From: an uncultured Flavobacteriales bacterium
GTDB taxonomy: Bacteria > Bacteroidota > Bacteroidia > Flavobacteriales_D > Crocinitomicaceae
DNA: 12,464 bases
Direction of reading: 5' to 3'
Assembly (NCBI GenBank): GCA_905479845.1
Contig: CAJQOB010000332.1
Location: 1 to 12,464, forward strand
Under the pieces are notes generated by a model. It was not told the DNA's origin, did not search any database, and worked only from the letters and a program-made list of their open reading frames with translations. This document shows positions 1 to 6,425 of this stretch, piece by piece. Numbering within the stretch: position 1 is the stretch's first letter; each line of letters opens with the position of its first letter. A program made the translations under genes and the position numbers.

Positions 1-410
1 GTTTCGCCAATTGCTGATATGCACTTTGATTTACACGATATTCCATTGGAAGACAATAAATTTGAAGTGATCTTTTGTAATCACGTTATGGAGCACGTTG
101 ACGATGCAATTAAATGCATGAGTGAGCTTTACCGTGTAATGAAACCCGGAGGTTGGGGAATCATGCAGGTGCCTCAGGACCTTACAGAGATGACACTTAC
201 GAAGATTGGTCTATTACAAGTCCAGAAGAACGCGAAAAGCATTTCTGGCAAAAAGATCACGTTCGTTTATTCGGAAAAGATTATCCAGGTTGGTTGCGCA
301 AAGCAGGATTCACTGTGACTGAGTTCGATAAAGACGCACATTACTCTAAAGAAATCCAAGAGCGATACCGATTGGGGGAGAGCGAGATTCTTTACATTGT
401 TTCTAAGTAG
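1..410 (+). pseudogene. SAM-dependent methyltransferase (class I, type 11-like), partial and frameshifted
   Basis: The gene runs in from the left edge (reading V-S-P-I-A-D before the first Met at 19), so its N-terminus and SAM-binding glycine loop are not in the window. Frame 1 encodes the second half of a class I methyltransferase fold: an acidic post-motif strand (FEVIFCNHVMEHV), a helix (CMSELYRVM) and the typical KPGGWGIMQVP strand. After about base 185 the similarity continues one base earlier, in frame 3 (RDDTYEDWSITSPEEREKHF, then DHVRLFG, WLRKAGF), up to the TAG at 408-410. Adding one base near 184-186 would give VPQDLT-RDDTYEDW and restore one continuous protein. Frame 1 alone stops at 318. 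I see no slippery heptamer, so this is either a real inactivating deletion or a sequencing error. Substrate unknown; S/T-P-E-E-R-E and DHVR-G-DY segments are familiar from family members annotated only as methyltransferases. Confidence 0.75.
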
Positions 411-761
411 TTTCTAGTATTGTGTTTTTTGAAAGCAGGCTCCGAAGGGCCTAATGCTTCGCGTTTGTGGGGGTGATAATGGATGACTGAGCCTCTAGAA
501 GTTCGTTCCCGGTTTCTTATATTCCCTCATTTCCACTCATCACAAGAAAGGAGTGAATTTGCGTTATGCTCAATGAATCCATGTAAATATTCATTGAAAA
601 CTTCTTTTTGGTAATCGTTAAATTTTCGTTATTTTCTGTGCACGCATACTAAAATTAACTTTTTGGCGTTTTTATTGTAACCAAGTCAACGTGGCTTAGT
701 TATAGTACAAAGCCTGCAAGCTTTAAACCAACAACAAACTAGAACAATTAAAACCAGAAAC
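411..761. other. Gene-free stretch with GC-rich structured patch
   Basis: No convincing coding frame is present in these 351 bases. The part from about 431 to 512 is about 55% G+C by my count, clearly above the A+T-rich flanks. It holds short complementary segments: AGGCTC (437-442) with GAGCCT (489-494), enclosing a CGAAG/CTTCG hairpin (443-447 with 457-461). The remainder is A+T-rich and includes the probable promoter and leader of the sigma-factor gene. A short inverted repeat AAAGC/GCTTT (709-724) lies in that leader. No terminator with a U-tract was found for the methyltransferase gene. Confidence 0.5.
675..704 (+). promoter_or_regulatory. Possible promoter of the sigma-factor gene
   Basis: TTG (675-677) followed after 19 bases by TAGTTATA (697-704) approximates the Bacteroidota -33/-7 layout, but the -7 box departs from TAnnTTTG at two positions. 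It would give a leader of roughly 55 bases. The spacing is right and the box is poor, so this is a weak call. Confidence 0.2.
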
Positions 762-1328
762 ATGGCAGTGAACCCCATTTACCACCAGACCAAATCTACG
801 CTTCTGCAAGAGCGTGATTGGATCATGGAAGCAAAGAAGGATCCGGAGAGATTCGGTCCACTGTACACGAAGTATCACGAACAGATATTTCGGTACGTCT
901 ATCAACGGATGGACGATCAAGAGCAAGCCTTTGATGTGACATCTCAAGTCTTCATCAAAGCGCTCAGTAACTTGCACAAGTATGAATACAGAGGTGTACC
1001 TTTTTCATCTTGGTTGTACAGAATTGCGAAAAGCGAACTTTACCAGAGTTTTCGTGATCGTAAAGCAAAGCGTACAGTCAATGTTGATACAGTTCATCTC
1101 GCAGATATTACTGAAGAATTCGACGACGACGATTTGGTAGCGGACAAAAGTAAATTGATTCGGTGTTTAGCCGAACTCCGCGAAGCAGATCTTCAACTGA
1201 TTGAACTTCGGTACTTTGAAAAAAGGGCGTATCGGGAAATAGGAGAGATTTTGGATGTTACAGAGAACAATGCCAAAGTTAAAACCTTCCGAGCGCTGGA
1301 AAGACTGAAAAAACAATTTTTGAAATAA
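762..1328 (+). CDS. ECF-type RNA polymerase sigma factor
   Basis: A 188-residue sigma-70 family factor with only regions 2 and 4, the size and layout of extracytoplasmic-function sigma factors. Region 2 spans about residues 31-101 (FGPLYTKYHEQIFRYV, then D-V-T-SQVFIKAL, and the -10 binding/melting segment FSSWLYRIAKSEL). An acidic linker (EEFDDDD, about 118-124) joins it to region 4 at about 130-187, whose helix-turn-helix reads AYREIGEILDVTENNAKVKT. It directs core RNA polymerase to a dedicated promoter set in the cytoplasm. The next gene begins 8 bases after the stop and encodes a single-pass membrane protein, the usual arrangement for a sigma factor and its membrane-bound controller. I see no C-terminal extension. 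Regulon unknown; proximity to a PorG-like barrel gene suggests envelope or secretion genes (inference). Confidence 0.93.
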   Translation: MAVNPIYHQTKSTLLQERDWIMEAKKDPERFGPLYTKYHEQIFRYVYQRMDDQEQAFDVTSQVFIKALSNLHKYEYRGVPFSSWLYRIAKSELYQSFRDRKAKRTVNVDTVHLADITEEFDDDDLVADKSKLIRCLAELREADLQLIELRYFEKRAYREIGEILDVTENNAKVKTFRALERLKKQFLK

Positions 1329-1336
1329 ACAACGTG

Positions 1337-2149
1337 ATGAAAAAACTAAACACCACTTTGGACCGAGAACCGATGACTTCCCAGGAGATTCGTGATAGGC
1401 AGAATTTTAATTATATATTGAAAGAAACCACCGCCGCGAAAGTCCCTATTTGGAAATCCATCTGGTTCTACGGACCAGTTGGAATCGCAATGGTAACCAT
1501 GGTCGTATCGGCTGTTAGAATTAACCCCAAAAATGAAAAATTTGATAATAAAACTACCTTAAGTCAATTTAATACAACGAACACAGATGATTACTCGGCA
1601 AATACTATTGTTGTTGAGAAATCAGAAGAACTTACTGAAACCAAGTCCGATTCGAATACAGAAACTGAAGCACCGACTGTTGAAAATACACAAACAGTTA
1701 ATCCCTCAAATACAACAACTCCTAATGTCAAAGCTGATCCATCAAACATGGATCCAGCTTTTTTAGCTAACAATGAAACCAAAACCATTGAAGAGCCAGA
1801 AGTGAAGGCATTGCCCAAGTTAGAAACAGTTGTAGAGCCTAAAATGGTGAAAACAATGCCAAGTATTGCTGGAGTCTTTAATGGAAGAGTGCCGATTTCG
1901 CAAATTTGCTCAACAGGGAAAATAGACTGTAACAACGGGTATGAAATAGTTTCTTTTGATATACAATATGATAATGGTGTCAGCAGTACAGTTGAACACG
2001 TCCGAGGGAGTCAAATTCCTCCAATTCTTTGCAGAAAACTGAGACGGTTTAATGTCGGAAGTCCTGTGTTTATTACCCGGATTGTTGCAATGAATGCAAA
2101 AGGAGAAACAAAGCAGCTGCTTTCTATGAATATAGAGCCAACCTTTTAG
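1337..2149 (+). CDS. Single-pass membrane protein with GldM C-terminal-like domain; candidate anti-sigma factor
   Basis: The ATG at 1337 is preferred over the adjoining in-frame GTG at 1334, giving 270 residues. Layout: short charged cytoplasmic segment (1-39), one membrane span (about 41-60), a long low-complexity periplasmic stretch rich in Thr, Asn, Glu and Pro (about 63-170), and a compact C-terminal domain (about 174-270). That domain (GRVPISQI, YEIVSFDIQY, then a polar loop, LCRKLRRFNVGSPVFITRI, A-KGETKQLL) resembles from memory the last Ig-like domain of GldM/PorM, the periplasmic T9SS motor component; this is a pattern match, not a search result. Its position 8 bases behind the sigma gene and its N-in/C-out topology fit a controller that holds the sigma factor at the membrane. 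However, the cytoplasmic part is short and lacks the HxxxCxxC motif of zinc-type anti-sigma factors. Cysteines 191, 198 and 232 are periplasmic. Alternative: a structural envelope protein that is only co-transcribed. Confidence 0.8.
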   Translation: MKKLNTTLDREPMTSQEIRDRQNFNYILKETTAAKVPIWKSIWFYGPVGIAMVTMVVSAVRINPKNEKFDNKTTLSQFNTTNTDDYSANTIVVEKSEELTETKSDSNTETEAPTVENTQTVNPSNTTTPNVKADPSNMDPAFLANNETKTIEEPEVKALPKLETVVEPKMVKTMPSIAGVFNGRVPISQICSTGKIDCNNGYEIVSFDIQYDNGVSSTVEHVRGSQIPPILCRKLRRFNVGSPVFITRIVAMNAKGETKQLLSMNIEPTF

Positions 2150-2195
2150 CCATTAGTTCGTTTAATAGTTGTGTGTGTCAATATCTTCATTAACA

Positions 2196-2222
2196 GTTGG
2201 GTTTTAATAAAATATACCCAAC
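2196..2222. repeat. Inverted repeat, possible weak terminator
   Basis: GTTGGGT (2196-2202) and ACCCAAC (2216-2222) are perfect complements separated by 13 A+T-rich bases, 46 bases after the stop of the candidate anti-sigma gene. There is no U-tract on either side, so it is at most a weak terminator. It lies immediately upstream of the putative promoter of the next gene and could instead be an operator. Confidence 0.4.
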
Positions 2223-2225
2223 ATG

Positions 2226-2257
2226 TTTGGTAAAATCTTGAAACATTCCTACTTTCG
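2226..2257 (+). promoter_or_regulatory. Promoter of the PorG-like gene (Bacteroidota type)
   Basis: TTTG (2226-2229), a 20-base spacer and TACTTTCG (2250-2257) match the Bacteroidota -33 TTTG / -7 TAnnTTTG pattern with one mismatch in the -7 box. The predicted start of transcription near 2261-2264 leaves a leader of about 35 bases to the ATG at 2299. It would let the barrel gene be transcribed independently of the sigma/anti-sigma pair. Confidence 0.5.
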
Positions 2258-2298
2258 CAAAGATTCTACACTAGAATAAAGCTGATTAAAACGAAACG

Positions 2299-3240
2299 AT
2301 GAAATTATTAACTGGTCTAGTACTACTCTTAGCCGCAGGATTTACTTACGGACAGCATACAAACTTCAATACTCAGCGAAATTGGTCGTTGAATAAGAAG
2401 GAAGTTATGTTTGGAGGTGGAGCAACGCAATTTCTTGGTGATTTAGGTGGTCGCGATCAAGTTGGAAAGGATTATAGCCTTGACGATTTGGATTTGCCTT
2501 CAACAAGCTGGAATGGGATGGTTGGATATCGATTTAGATTCCACCCGTACTGGGCAACATCAAGTGTCTTGAATGTTGGTATGGTGAGAGGAAACGACGC
2601 TCTGACAAATGAGGTTATTCGAGAATCAAGAAATTTACACTTCCGCTCTCTTGTAATTGAATATTCTCAGAGAATCGAATGTATCATTGTTGCCAATGAG
2701 AAATTTGGTGCTCGATTCAAAATCCCAGGAATGAAGGGGTTCAAAAATCACAACGAACAAATTTATCTTTTCACGGGTGTTGGAGTAACTTACTTCAATC
2801 CTAAAGCAATGTACAATGGAACATGGACGGCACTTCGTCCCCTTCGTACCGAAGGACAGGGCTTAGCAACAGGTCCAGATGAGTATCTTCCAGTTACTGC
2901 AACGATTCCTTTTGGAATTGGTATGAGAATGGGAATTGGTAGAATGTGGAGGTTAGGAATCGAAGCAACTTACGTGAAAACGTTCTCTGATTACATTGAT
3001 GACGTAAGTGGAACTTACTATGATCCGAGCGAATTGGCATCACAAGTAGGACCAACAGCTGCTTACTTGTCGAATCCAGCAGTTGAAAATTCAACGTGGT
3101 TCACAGCTGGACAGCAACGTGGAGACAAACAAAAAGACGCATACTTCTACTTAAACTTGGTTGTTGCTAGAAATATTACATACAAGGATTACGCGAAAGC
3201 ACGTCGAGCTCCAAAATGGAGAGGACGTTACAAGTTCTAA
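2299..3240 (+). CDS. PorG-like (DUF6089-type) outer-membrane beta-barrel protein
   Basis: A 313-residue protein with a signal peptide (about 1-18, cleavage near TYG-Q). The mature part has alternating hydrophobic/aromatic strands of an outer-membrane barrel. Recognisable family features are GGGATQFLGDLGG near residue 39, WNGMVGYRFRFH (71-82), the G-x-V-RGNDALT segment (94-103), RNLHFRSLVIE (111-121), IYLFTGVGVTYFNP (155-168), the PFGIGMRMGIG strand (204-214) and a final strand ending in a basic tail, RAPKWRGRYKF. These match what I know of the PorG/DUF6089 group; PorG is an outer-membrane barrel that contacts the PorK/PorN ring of the T9SS. Exact orthology cannot be settled by eye because Bacteroidota carry several paralogues. 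It is preceded by its own promoter and an ECF sigma factor/GldM-like membrane protein pair, and followed by a strong terminator. Confidence 0.75.
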   Translation: MKLLTGLVLLLAAGFTYGQHTNFNTQRNWSLNKKEVMFGGGATQFLGDLGGRDQVGKDYSLDDLDLPSTSWNGMVGYRFRFHPYWATSSVLNVGMVRGNDALTNEVIRESRNLHFRSLVIEYSQRIECIIVANEKFGARFKIPGMKGFKNHNEQIYLFTGVGVTYFNPKAMYNGTWTALRPLRTEGQGLATGPDEYLPVTATIPFGIGMRMGIGRMWRLGIEATYVKTFSDYIDDVSGTYYDPSELASQVGPTAAYLSNPAVENSTWFTAGQQRGDKQKDAYFYLNLVVARNITYKDYAKARRAPKWRGRYKF

Positions 3241-3266
3241 TTGTTAATATGTTTTGAAATTTATTA

Positions 3267-3296
3267 ATGGGGCAGCTTCGGTTGCCCCATTTTCGT
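3267..3296 (+). terminator. Intrinsic terminator after the PorG-like gene
   Basis: ATGGGGCAGC, a TTCG tetraloop and GTTGCCCCAT form a 10-bp stem (one G-U pair) at 3267-3290, followed by the T-rich TTTCGTTT. It begins 26 bases after the stop codon. A UUCG loop closed by C-G is exceptionally stable. Confidence 0.9.
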
Positions 3297-3307
3297 TTAT
3301 ACCTTTG
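3277..3307 (+). promoter_or_regulatory. pyrD promoter overlapping the terminator
   Basis: TACCTTTG (3300-3307) is an exact match to the Bacteroidota -7 consensus TAnnTTTG. Nineteen bases upstream lies TTCG (3277-3280), one mismatch from the -33 TTTG, which is also the tetraloop of the preceding terminator. The predicted start of transcription lies near 3311-3314, leaving a leader of only about 8-11 bases before the ATG at 3322. Confidence 0.6.
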
Positions 3308-3321
3308 CCAAAACCTTTGGT

Positions 3322-4353
3322 ATGTTTAAACTCATTCGATCCTTTCTTTTCCTTTTTGACCCAGAAAAAGTGCATTATTCAACCATGAAGATGATCAGAA
3401 TTACGCTGAGTATTCCTGGAATGAAAGCACTCTGGAAGAAAATGTATGTTGTGGATCACCCTAAGCTCAAAAGAGAGCTCTTCGGACTAACATTCGACAA
3501 TCCAGTTGGATTGGCAGCAGGATTCGATAAAAATGCAAGCTTCTATAATGACTTGGCGTATTGTGGATTCGGTTTCATCGAAATTGGAACAGTTACCCCG
3601 GTAGGACAAGAAGGGAATCCTAAACCACGTTTGTTCCGACTCAAAGAGGACAATGGAATCATCAATAGAATGGGGTTCAATAATGCAGGAGTAGATGCTG
3701 CAGTGGAACAGTTGAAAGAACGAAAAACTGATCTTGTTCTTGGAGGAAACATTGGAAAAAATAAGCTTACACCAAATGAAGAAGCGACAAGTGATTATGT
3801 AAAGTCATTTGAAAAGCTTTTCCCCCATGTGGAGTACTTCGTTGTGAATGTATCATCCCCAAATACACCGAACTTACGATCACTTCAAGAAAAGGAGCCA
3901 TTGACCGAACTATTGCAAACCTTGCAAGAACTCAACTCAAAGAAAGATAAGAGAAAACCAATCTTGCTGAAAATCGCACCAGATCTAACAAACGAACAAT
4001 TGGATGATATCATCGAAATTGTAGATAATGTGAAATTGGATGGTGTAATTGCTGCGAATACTACAATTAGTCGTGAAGGGTTGAAGACGAGTAAAACGCG
4101 AATTGAGGAAATTGGAGCTGGAGGGCTTTCAGGGAAGCCTGTTAAAAACAGATCAACGGAGGTTATTCGTTACTTAGCGACAAAATCAAACAAATCATTT
4201 CCAATCATTGGAGTAGGTGGGATTCATTCTGCTGAAGATGCACTTGAAAAATTGGATGCTGGAGCAGATTTAATTCAAGTTTATACAGGATTTATTTATG
4301 AAGGCCCAAGATTACTGAAACGAATCAATAAGGCGATTATCGCACGAGGATAA
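3322..4353 (+). CDS. pyrD: Dihydroorotate dehydrogenase (quinone), class 2
   Basis: Oxidises dihydroorotate to orotate, the fourth step of de novo pyrimidine synthesis, passing electrons through FMN to membrane quinone. The 343 residues match class 2 length, including the N-terminal membrane-associating helices (about 1-45) that separate class 2 from the soluble class 1 enzymes. Conserved segments: NPVGLAAGFDKN (60-71), FIEIGTVTP-GQEGNPKPRLFRL (85-107), NRMGFNN-G (115-123), GNIGKNK (142-148), NVSSPNTPNLRSLQ (176-189) with the catalytic base Ser179, LLKIAPDL (215-222), DGVIAANTT (240-248), AGGLSGKP (266-273), and the FMN-phosphate motifs GVGGI (297-301) and QVYTGF (319-324). No catalytic residue appears missing. 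Its own promoter precedes it, and an HMG-CoA lyase gene follows after 26 bases. Confidence 0.97.
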   Translation: MFKLIRSFLFLFDPEKVHYSTMKMIRITLSIPGMKALWKKMYVVDHPKLKRELFGLTFDNPVGLAAGFDKNASFYNDLAYCGFGFIEIGTVTPVGQEGNPKPRLFRLKEDNGIINRMGFNNAGVDAAVEQLKERKTDLVLGGNIGKNKLTPNEEATSDYVKSFEKLFPHVEYFVVNVSSPNTPNLRSLQEKEPLTELLQTLQELNSKKDKRKPILLKIAPDLTNEQLDDIIEIVDNVKLDGVIAANTTISREGLKTSKTRIEEIGAGGLSGKPVKNRSTEVIRYLATKSNKSFPIIGVGGIHSAEDALEKLDAGADLIQVYTGFIYEGPRLLKRINKAIIARG

Positions 4354-4379
4354 GTTCAGAATAAAGAGTATTTTTAACT

Positions 4380-5231
4380 ATGGAAAAAGTGACACTGATC
4401 GAATGCCCGCGCGATGCGATGCAGGGTCTTCATGATTTCATCCCAACAGAACAAAAAATCGAGTACATCAATTCTATTTTGGCCTGTGGCTTTGATACAG
4501 TTGATTTTGGAAGTTTCGTTTCACCGAAAGCGATTCCTCAACTGCGCGATACAGCTCAAGTCTTGGATGGATTGAATGATTCTGACAGTAAACTCTTGGC
4601 AATTGTAGCGAACGAGCGAGGGGCAAATGATGCTTCAACTTTTGAACGAATCGATTATCTCGGTTATCCATTTTCTGTATCAGAAGAATTTCAAAAGCGA
4701 AATACAAATGCTACGATTGATGAGTCATTTTCAAGAGTAGAGCGCATTCAGGAAATAGCTAAAAAGAACAACAAGGAATTGGTACTGTATTTATCAATGG
4801 GATTCGGAAATCCTTACGGTGAAGAATGGCATCCCGATATTGTTACCGCTTGGTGTGAGAAATTGTATTCGAAACTGGATGTGAAGATTCAAGCTTTATC
4901 GGATACGATTGGGGCTGGAACTCCAGACATTGTTTCTTCCTTGTTTGATACCTTAATTCCTAGTCTAAACGAAGTTGAATTCGGAGCGCACTTGCACACG
5001 ATTCCTGAAAATGCAAAATTCTTAGTTGATGCAGCTTTTAATGCTGGTTGTCGCAGGTTTGATGGAGCAATTAAAGGATTTGGAGGTTGTCCAATGGCAA
5101 CGGACGATTTAACAGGAAACATGCCCACCGAGCGCATGATCGAGTGGTTCATTGATAATGAGATTGAAACTGGAGTCAATATGGAACCGTTCAATACAGC
5201 GATGACAAAAGCACTTACTGTGTTTCCGTAA
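4380..5231 (+). CDS. mvaB: Hydroxymethylglutaryl-CoA lyase
   Basis: Cleaves 3-hydroxy-3-methylglutaryl-CoA to acetyl-CoA and acetoacetate, the last step of leucine breakdown. The 283-residue TIM barrel is close to the usual bacterial length (about 290-300). Visible residues: ECPRDAMQG (8-16) with the catalytic Arg11 and metal ligand Asp12, SFVSPKAIPQ (45-54), the SDTIGAG loop (174-180), the metal-binding HLH (His204, His206), the GCRRFDGAIKGFGGCP segment (223-238) with active-site Cys237, and the GNMPTE element (246-251). The first motif is PRDAMQ rather than the commoner PRDGLQ, a conservative change. The related isopropylmalate and homocitrate synthases share the fold but lack the GGCP cysteine loop. 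No enoyl- or biotin-carboxylase partners for leucine degradation lie nearby, and pairing with pyrD looks incidental. Confidence 0.9.
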   Translation: MEKVTLIECPRDAMQGLHDFIPTEQKIEYINSILACGFDTVDFGSFVSPKAIPQLRDTAQVLDGLNDSDSKLLAIVANERGANDASTFERIDYLGYPFSVSEEFQKRNTNATIDESFSRVERIQEIAKKNNKELVLYLSMGFGNPYGEEWHPDIVTAWCEKLYSKLDVKIQALSDTIGAGTPDIVSSLFDTLIPSLNEVEFGAHLHTIPENAKFLVDAAFNAGCRRFDGAIKGFGGCPMATDDLTGNMPTERMIEWFIDNEIETGVNMEPFNTAMTKALTVFP

Positions 5232-5281
5232 CTTTTGCTGATAATTGAATTATACTCGAAGTGAGCAACCGATTGTTTTAA

Positions 5282-5938
5282 ATGAAACCAAGAATGAAAT
5301 ACATTTTACCCTTATTAACTCTTTTGGGAGTGCTGGTAGCCTGTTCTGCGGAGGAGGATGAGCCAATAGAGAAGGAGGCTGAAGAATATTTTGAAGGGAT
5401 TGCTACAACGTTTGAAGGCAAAAAGTTTAAGAGCAATGCTTACAATGATTTGCTCGAGGAATTGGGCGTGTGTGAATTTGAGACTTCGGATTCAAGTTAT
5501 TACGCAGCATGTTCACCTGAGAATTTCAAAATTTCAAAGTTCAAAAATGAAGGGAACCTTGAAGATGCGTTTATTCTAGAAATGAAAGCAGGAATCTTCC
5601 CGAAAAATGCTGAAGCTCCATTGCCACCAGTTCGACATGTAATTATTTTCGAACGCGAAGGAGGAAAATTGGTTCGAGTTGGAGGATTTCGTGGAAATTT
5701 AATTGGAAAAAGAGCGAACGCTAAATCTGGCGCTGACGACCTCTTACTTGCACTCTACGATACTGATGACGAAACGTTGTTTCACTGCGTCTTCAAATGG
5801 AACGGAGGTAAATACGAATTCCATTCTATTGAGCGCATGGATTACGGTGATGGGTTCAGAACTATTAAAGGAGAAGATAAACTCGAAACAACACAGCAAA
5901 TCTTCCAGCAGCTAAGAGATAAATCCCTGATATTCTAG
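5282..5938 (+). CDS. Lipoprotein of unknown function, possibly surface-exposed
   Basis: A 218-residue protein that I do not recognise. It has a lipoprotein signal peptide (basic N-terminus, hydrophobic core at 8-19, lipobox L-V-A-C with Cys21). The Cys is followed by S-A-E-E-D-E, an acidic cluster like the export signals that send lipoproteins to the outer face of the outer membrane in Bacteroidota; surface location is therefore plausible. The mature part includes Cys64, Cys77 and Cys169 and a beta-rich second half (HVIIFEREGGKLVRVGGF, then LLLALYDTDDETLFHCVFKW). Its stop overlaps the next start by one base, so the pair is probably translationally coupled. It begins 50 bases after the HMG-CoA lyase gene, with no clear terminator between. 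Confidence 0.85.
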   Translation: MKPRMKYILPLLTLLGVLVACSAEEDEPIEKEAEEYFEGIATTFEGKKFKSNAYNDLLEELGVCEFETSDSSYYAACSPENFKISKFKNEGNLEDAFILEMKAGIFPKNAEAPLPPVRHVIIFEREGGKLVRVGGFRGNLIGKRANAKSGADDLLLALYDTDDETLFHCVFKWNGGKYEFHSIERMDYGDGFRTIKGEDKLETTQQIFQQLRDKSLIF

Positions 5939-6363
5939 TGAAAAAAATACTTTTTCTTCTTGCTATTGGACTTTCAGCTTGCGCGTCAAACGCAGAAATG
6001 AAGGGGGTTCACTATGATTACTTGCTCAATGATGGAAATAGCAAAGTCTGGATGATCGAGAAAATGATTGCGGGTAATTCCAATATCACTTCTCAGTTGG
6101 ATCATGAGAAGGAACTGATGATTTTCTATCAAAGTGGGAGCTTTCAGTACATTCCAATCAAGCAACTTGGACACAAAACAGGAAGGACTGGTGACTATTT
6201 TCTCTCATCGGAGAATAAAGAGTTGTTACTGTACTTTGATGATGAAAGTACGTGGAAATTCAACTTAACCGAAATATCTGAGGACAGCATTTATTTAGTT
6301 CCTACGGATAAATCTGACGTTGATTTTTCAATTCAACTCGTTCCGTTAAAAGAGATTTTCTAG
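5938..6363 (+). CDS. Small lipoprotein of unknown function
   Basis: A GTG start is chosen because it overlaps the TAG of the previous gene by one base (TAGTG) and yields a clean lipoprotein signal (MKKILFLLAIGLSAC, Cys15). The protein has 141 residues with a mature part that alternates charged and hydrophobic segments (HEKELMIFYQSGSFQYIP, then ELLLYFDDESTWKFNL), suggesting a small beta-sandwich. No acidic cluster follows the Cys, so it may stay on the periplasmic side, unlike its neighbour. I do not recognise a family. It converges with the T9SS cargo gene on the other strand, 62 bases away. Confidence 0.8.
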   Translation: MKKILFLLAIGLSACASNAEMKGVHYDYLLNDGNSKVWMIEKMIAGNSNITSQLDHEKELMIFYQSGSFQYIPIKQLGHKTGRTGDYFLSSENKELLLYFDDESTWKFNLTEISEDSIYLVPTDKSDVDFSIQLVPLKEIF

Positions 6364-6425
6364 TTCTAAAGGAGATTTAATCGAGAAGTCGGAATTTCGG
6401 ATGATCCAACGATTGGGTAATCTTA

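Noticed and set aside
180..190. Programmed -1 frameshifting in the methyltransferase gene
   Set aside because: No X-XXY-YYZ slippery sequence or adjacent stable hairpin is visible, and this enzyme family is not known to use recoding.
411..761. A tRNA, CRISPR repeat or insertion-sequence end in the long gene-free stretch
   Set aside because: No cloverleaf, no regularly spaced repeats, no transposase fragment and no terminal inverted repeats with target duplications could be found.
1591..1935. A 114-residue hydrophobic open frame on the minus strand inside the candidate anti-sigma gene
   Set aside because: It is the complement of the Thr/Glu/Pro-rich linker, which automatically yields a Val/Ser-rich frame. 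It has no independent start context, and the plus-strand gene fits its neighbours.
4889..5194. A minus-strand frame of 101 codons inside the HMG-CoA lyase gene
   Set aside because: It is opposite strongly conserved catalytic motifs and has no family resemblance or start context of its own.
5234..5258. TTTG and TATACTCG before the first lipoprotein gene, as a promoter
   Set aside because: The gap is 13 bases instead of 19-20, and the -7 box has mismatches.
6364..6425. CCAA-CGA-TTGG hairpin between the converging lipoprotein and T9SS cargo genes, as a terminator
   Set aside because: The stem is only 4 bp and has no U-tract on either strand.
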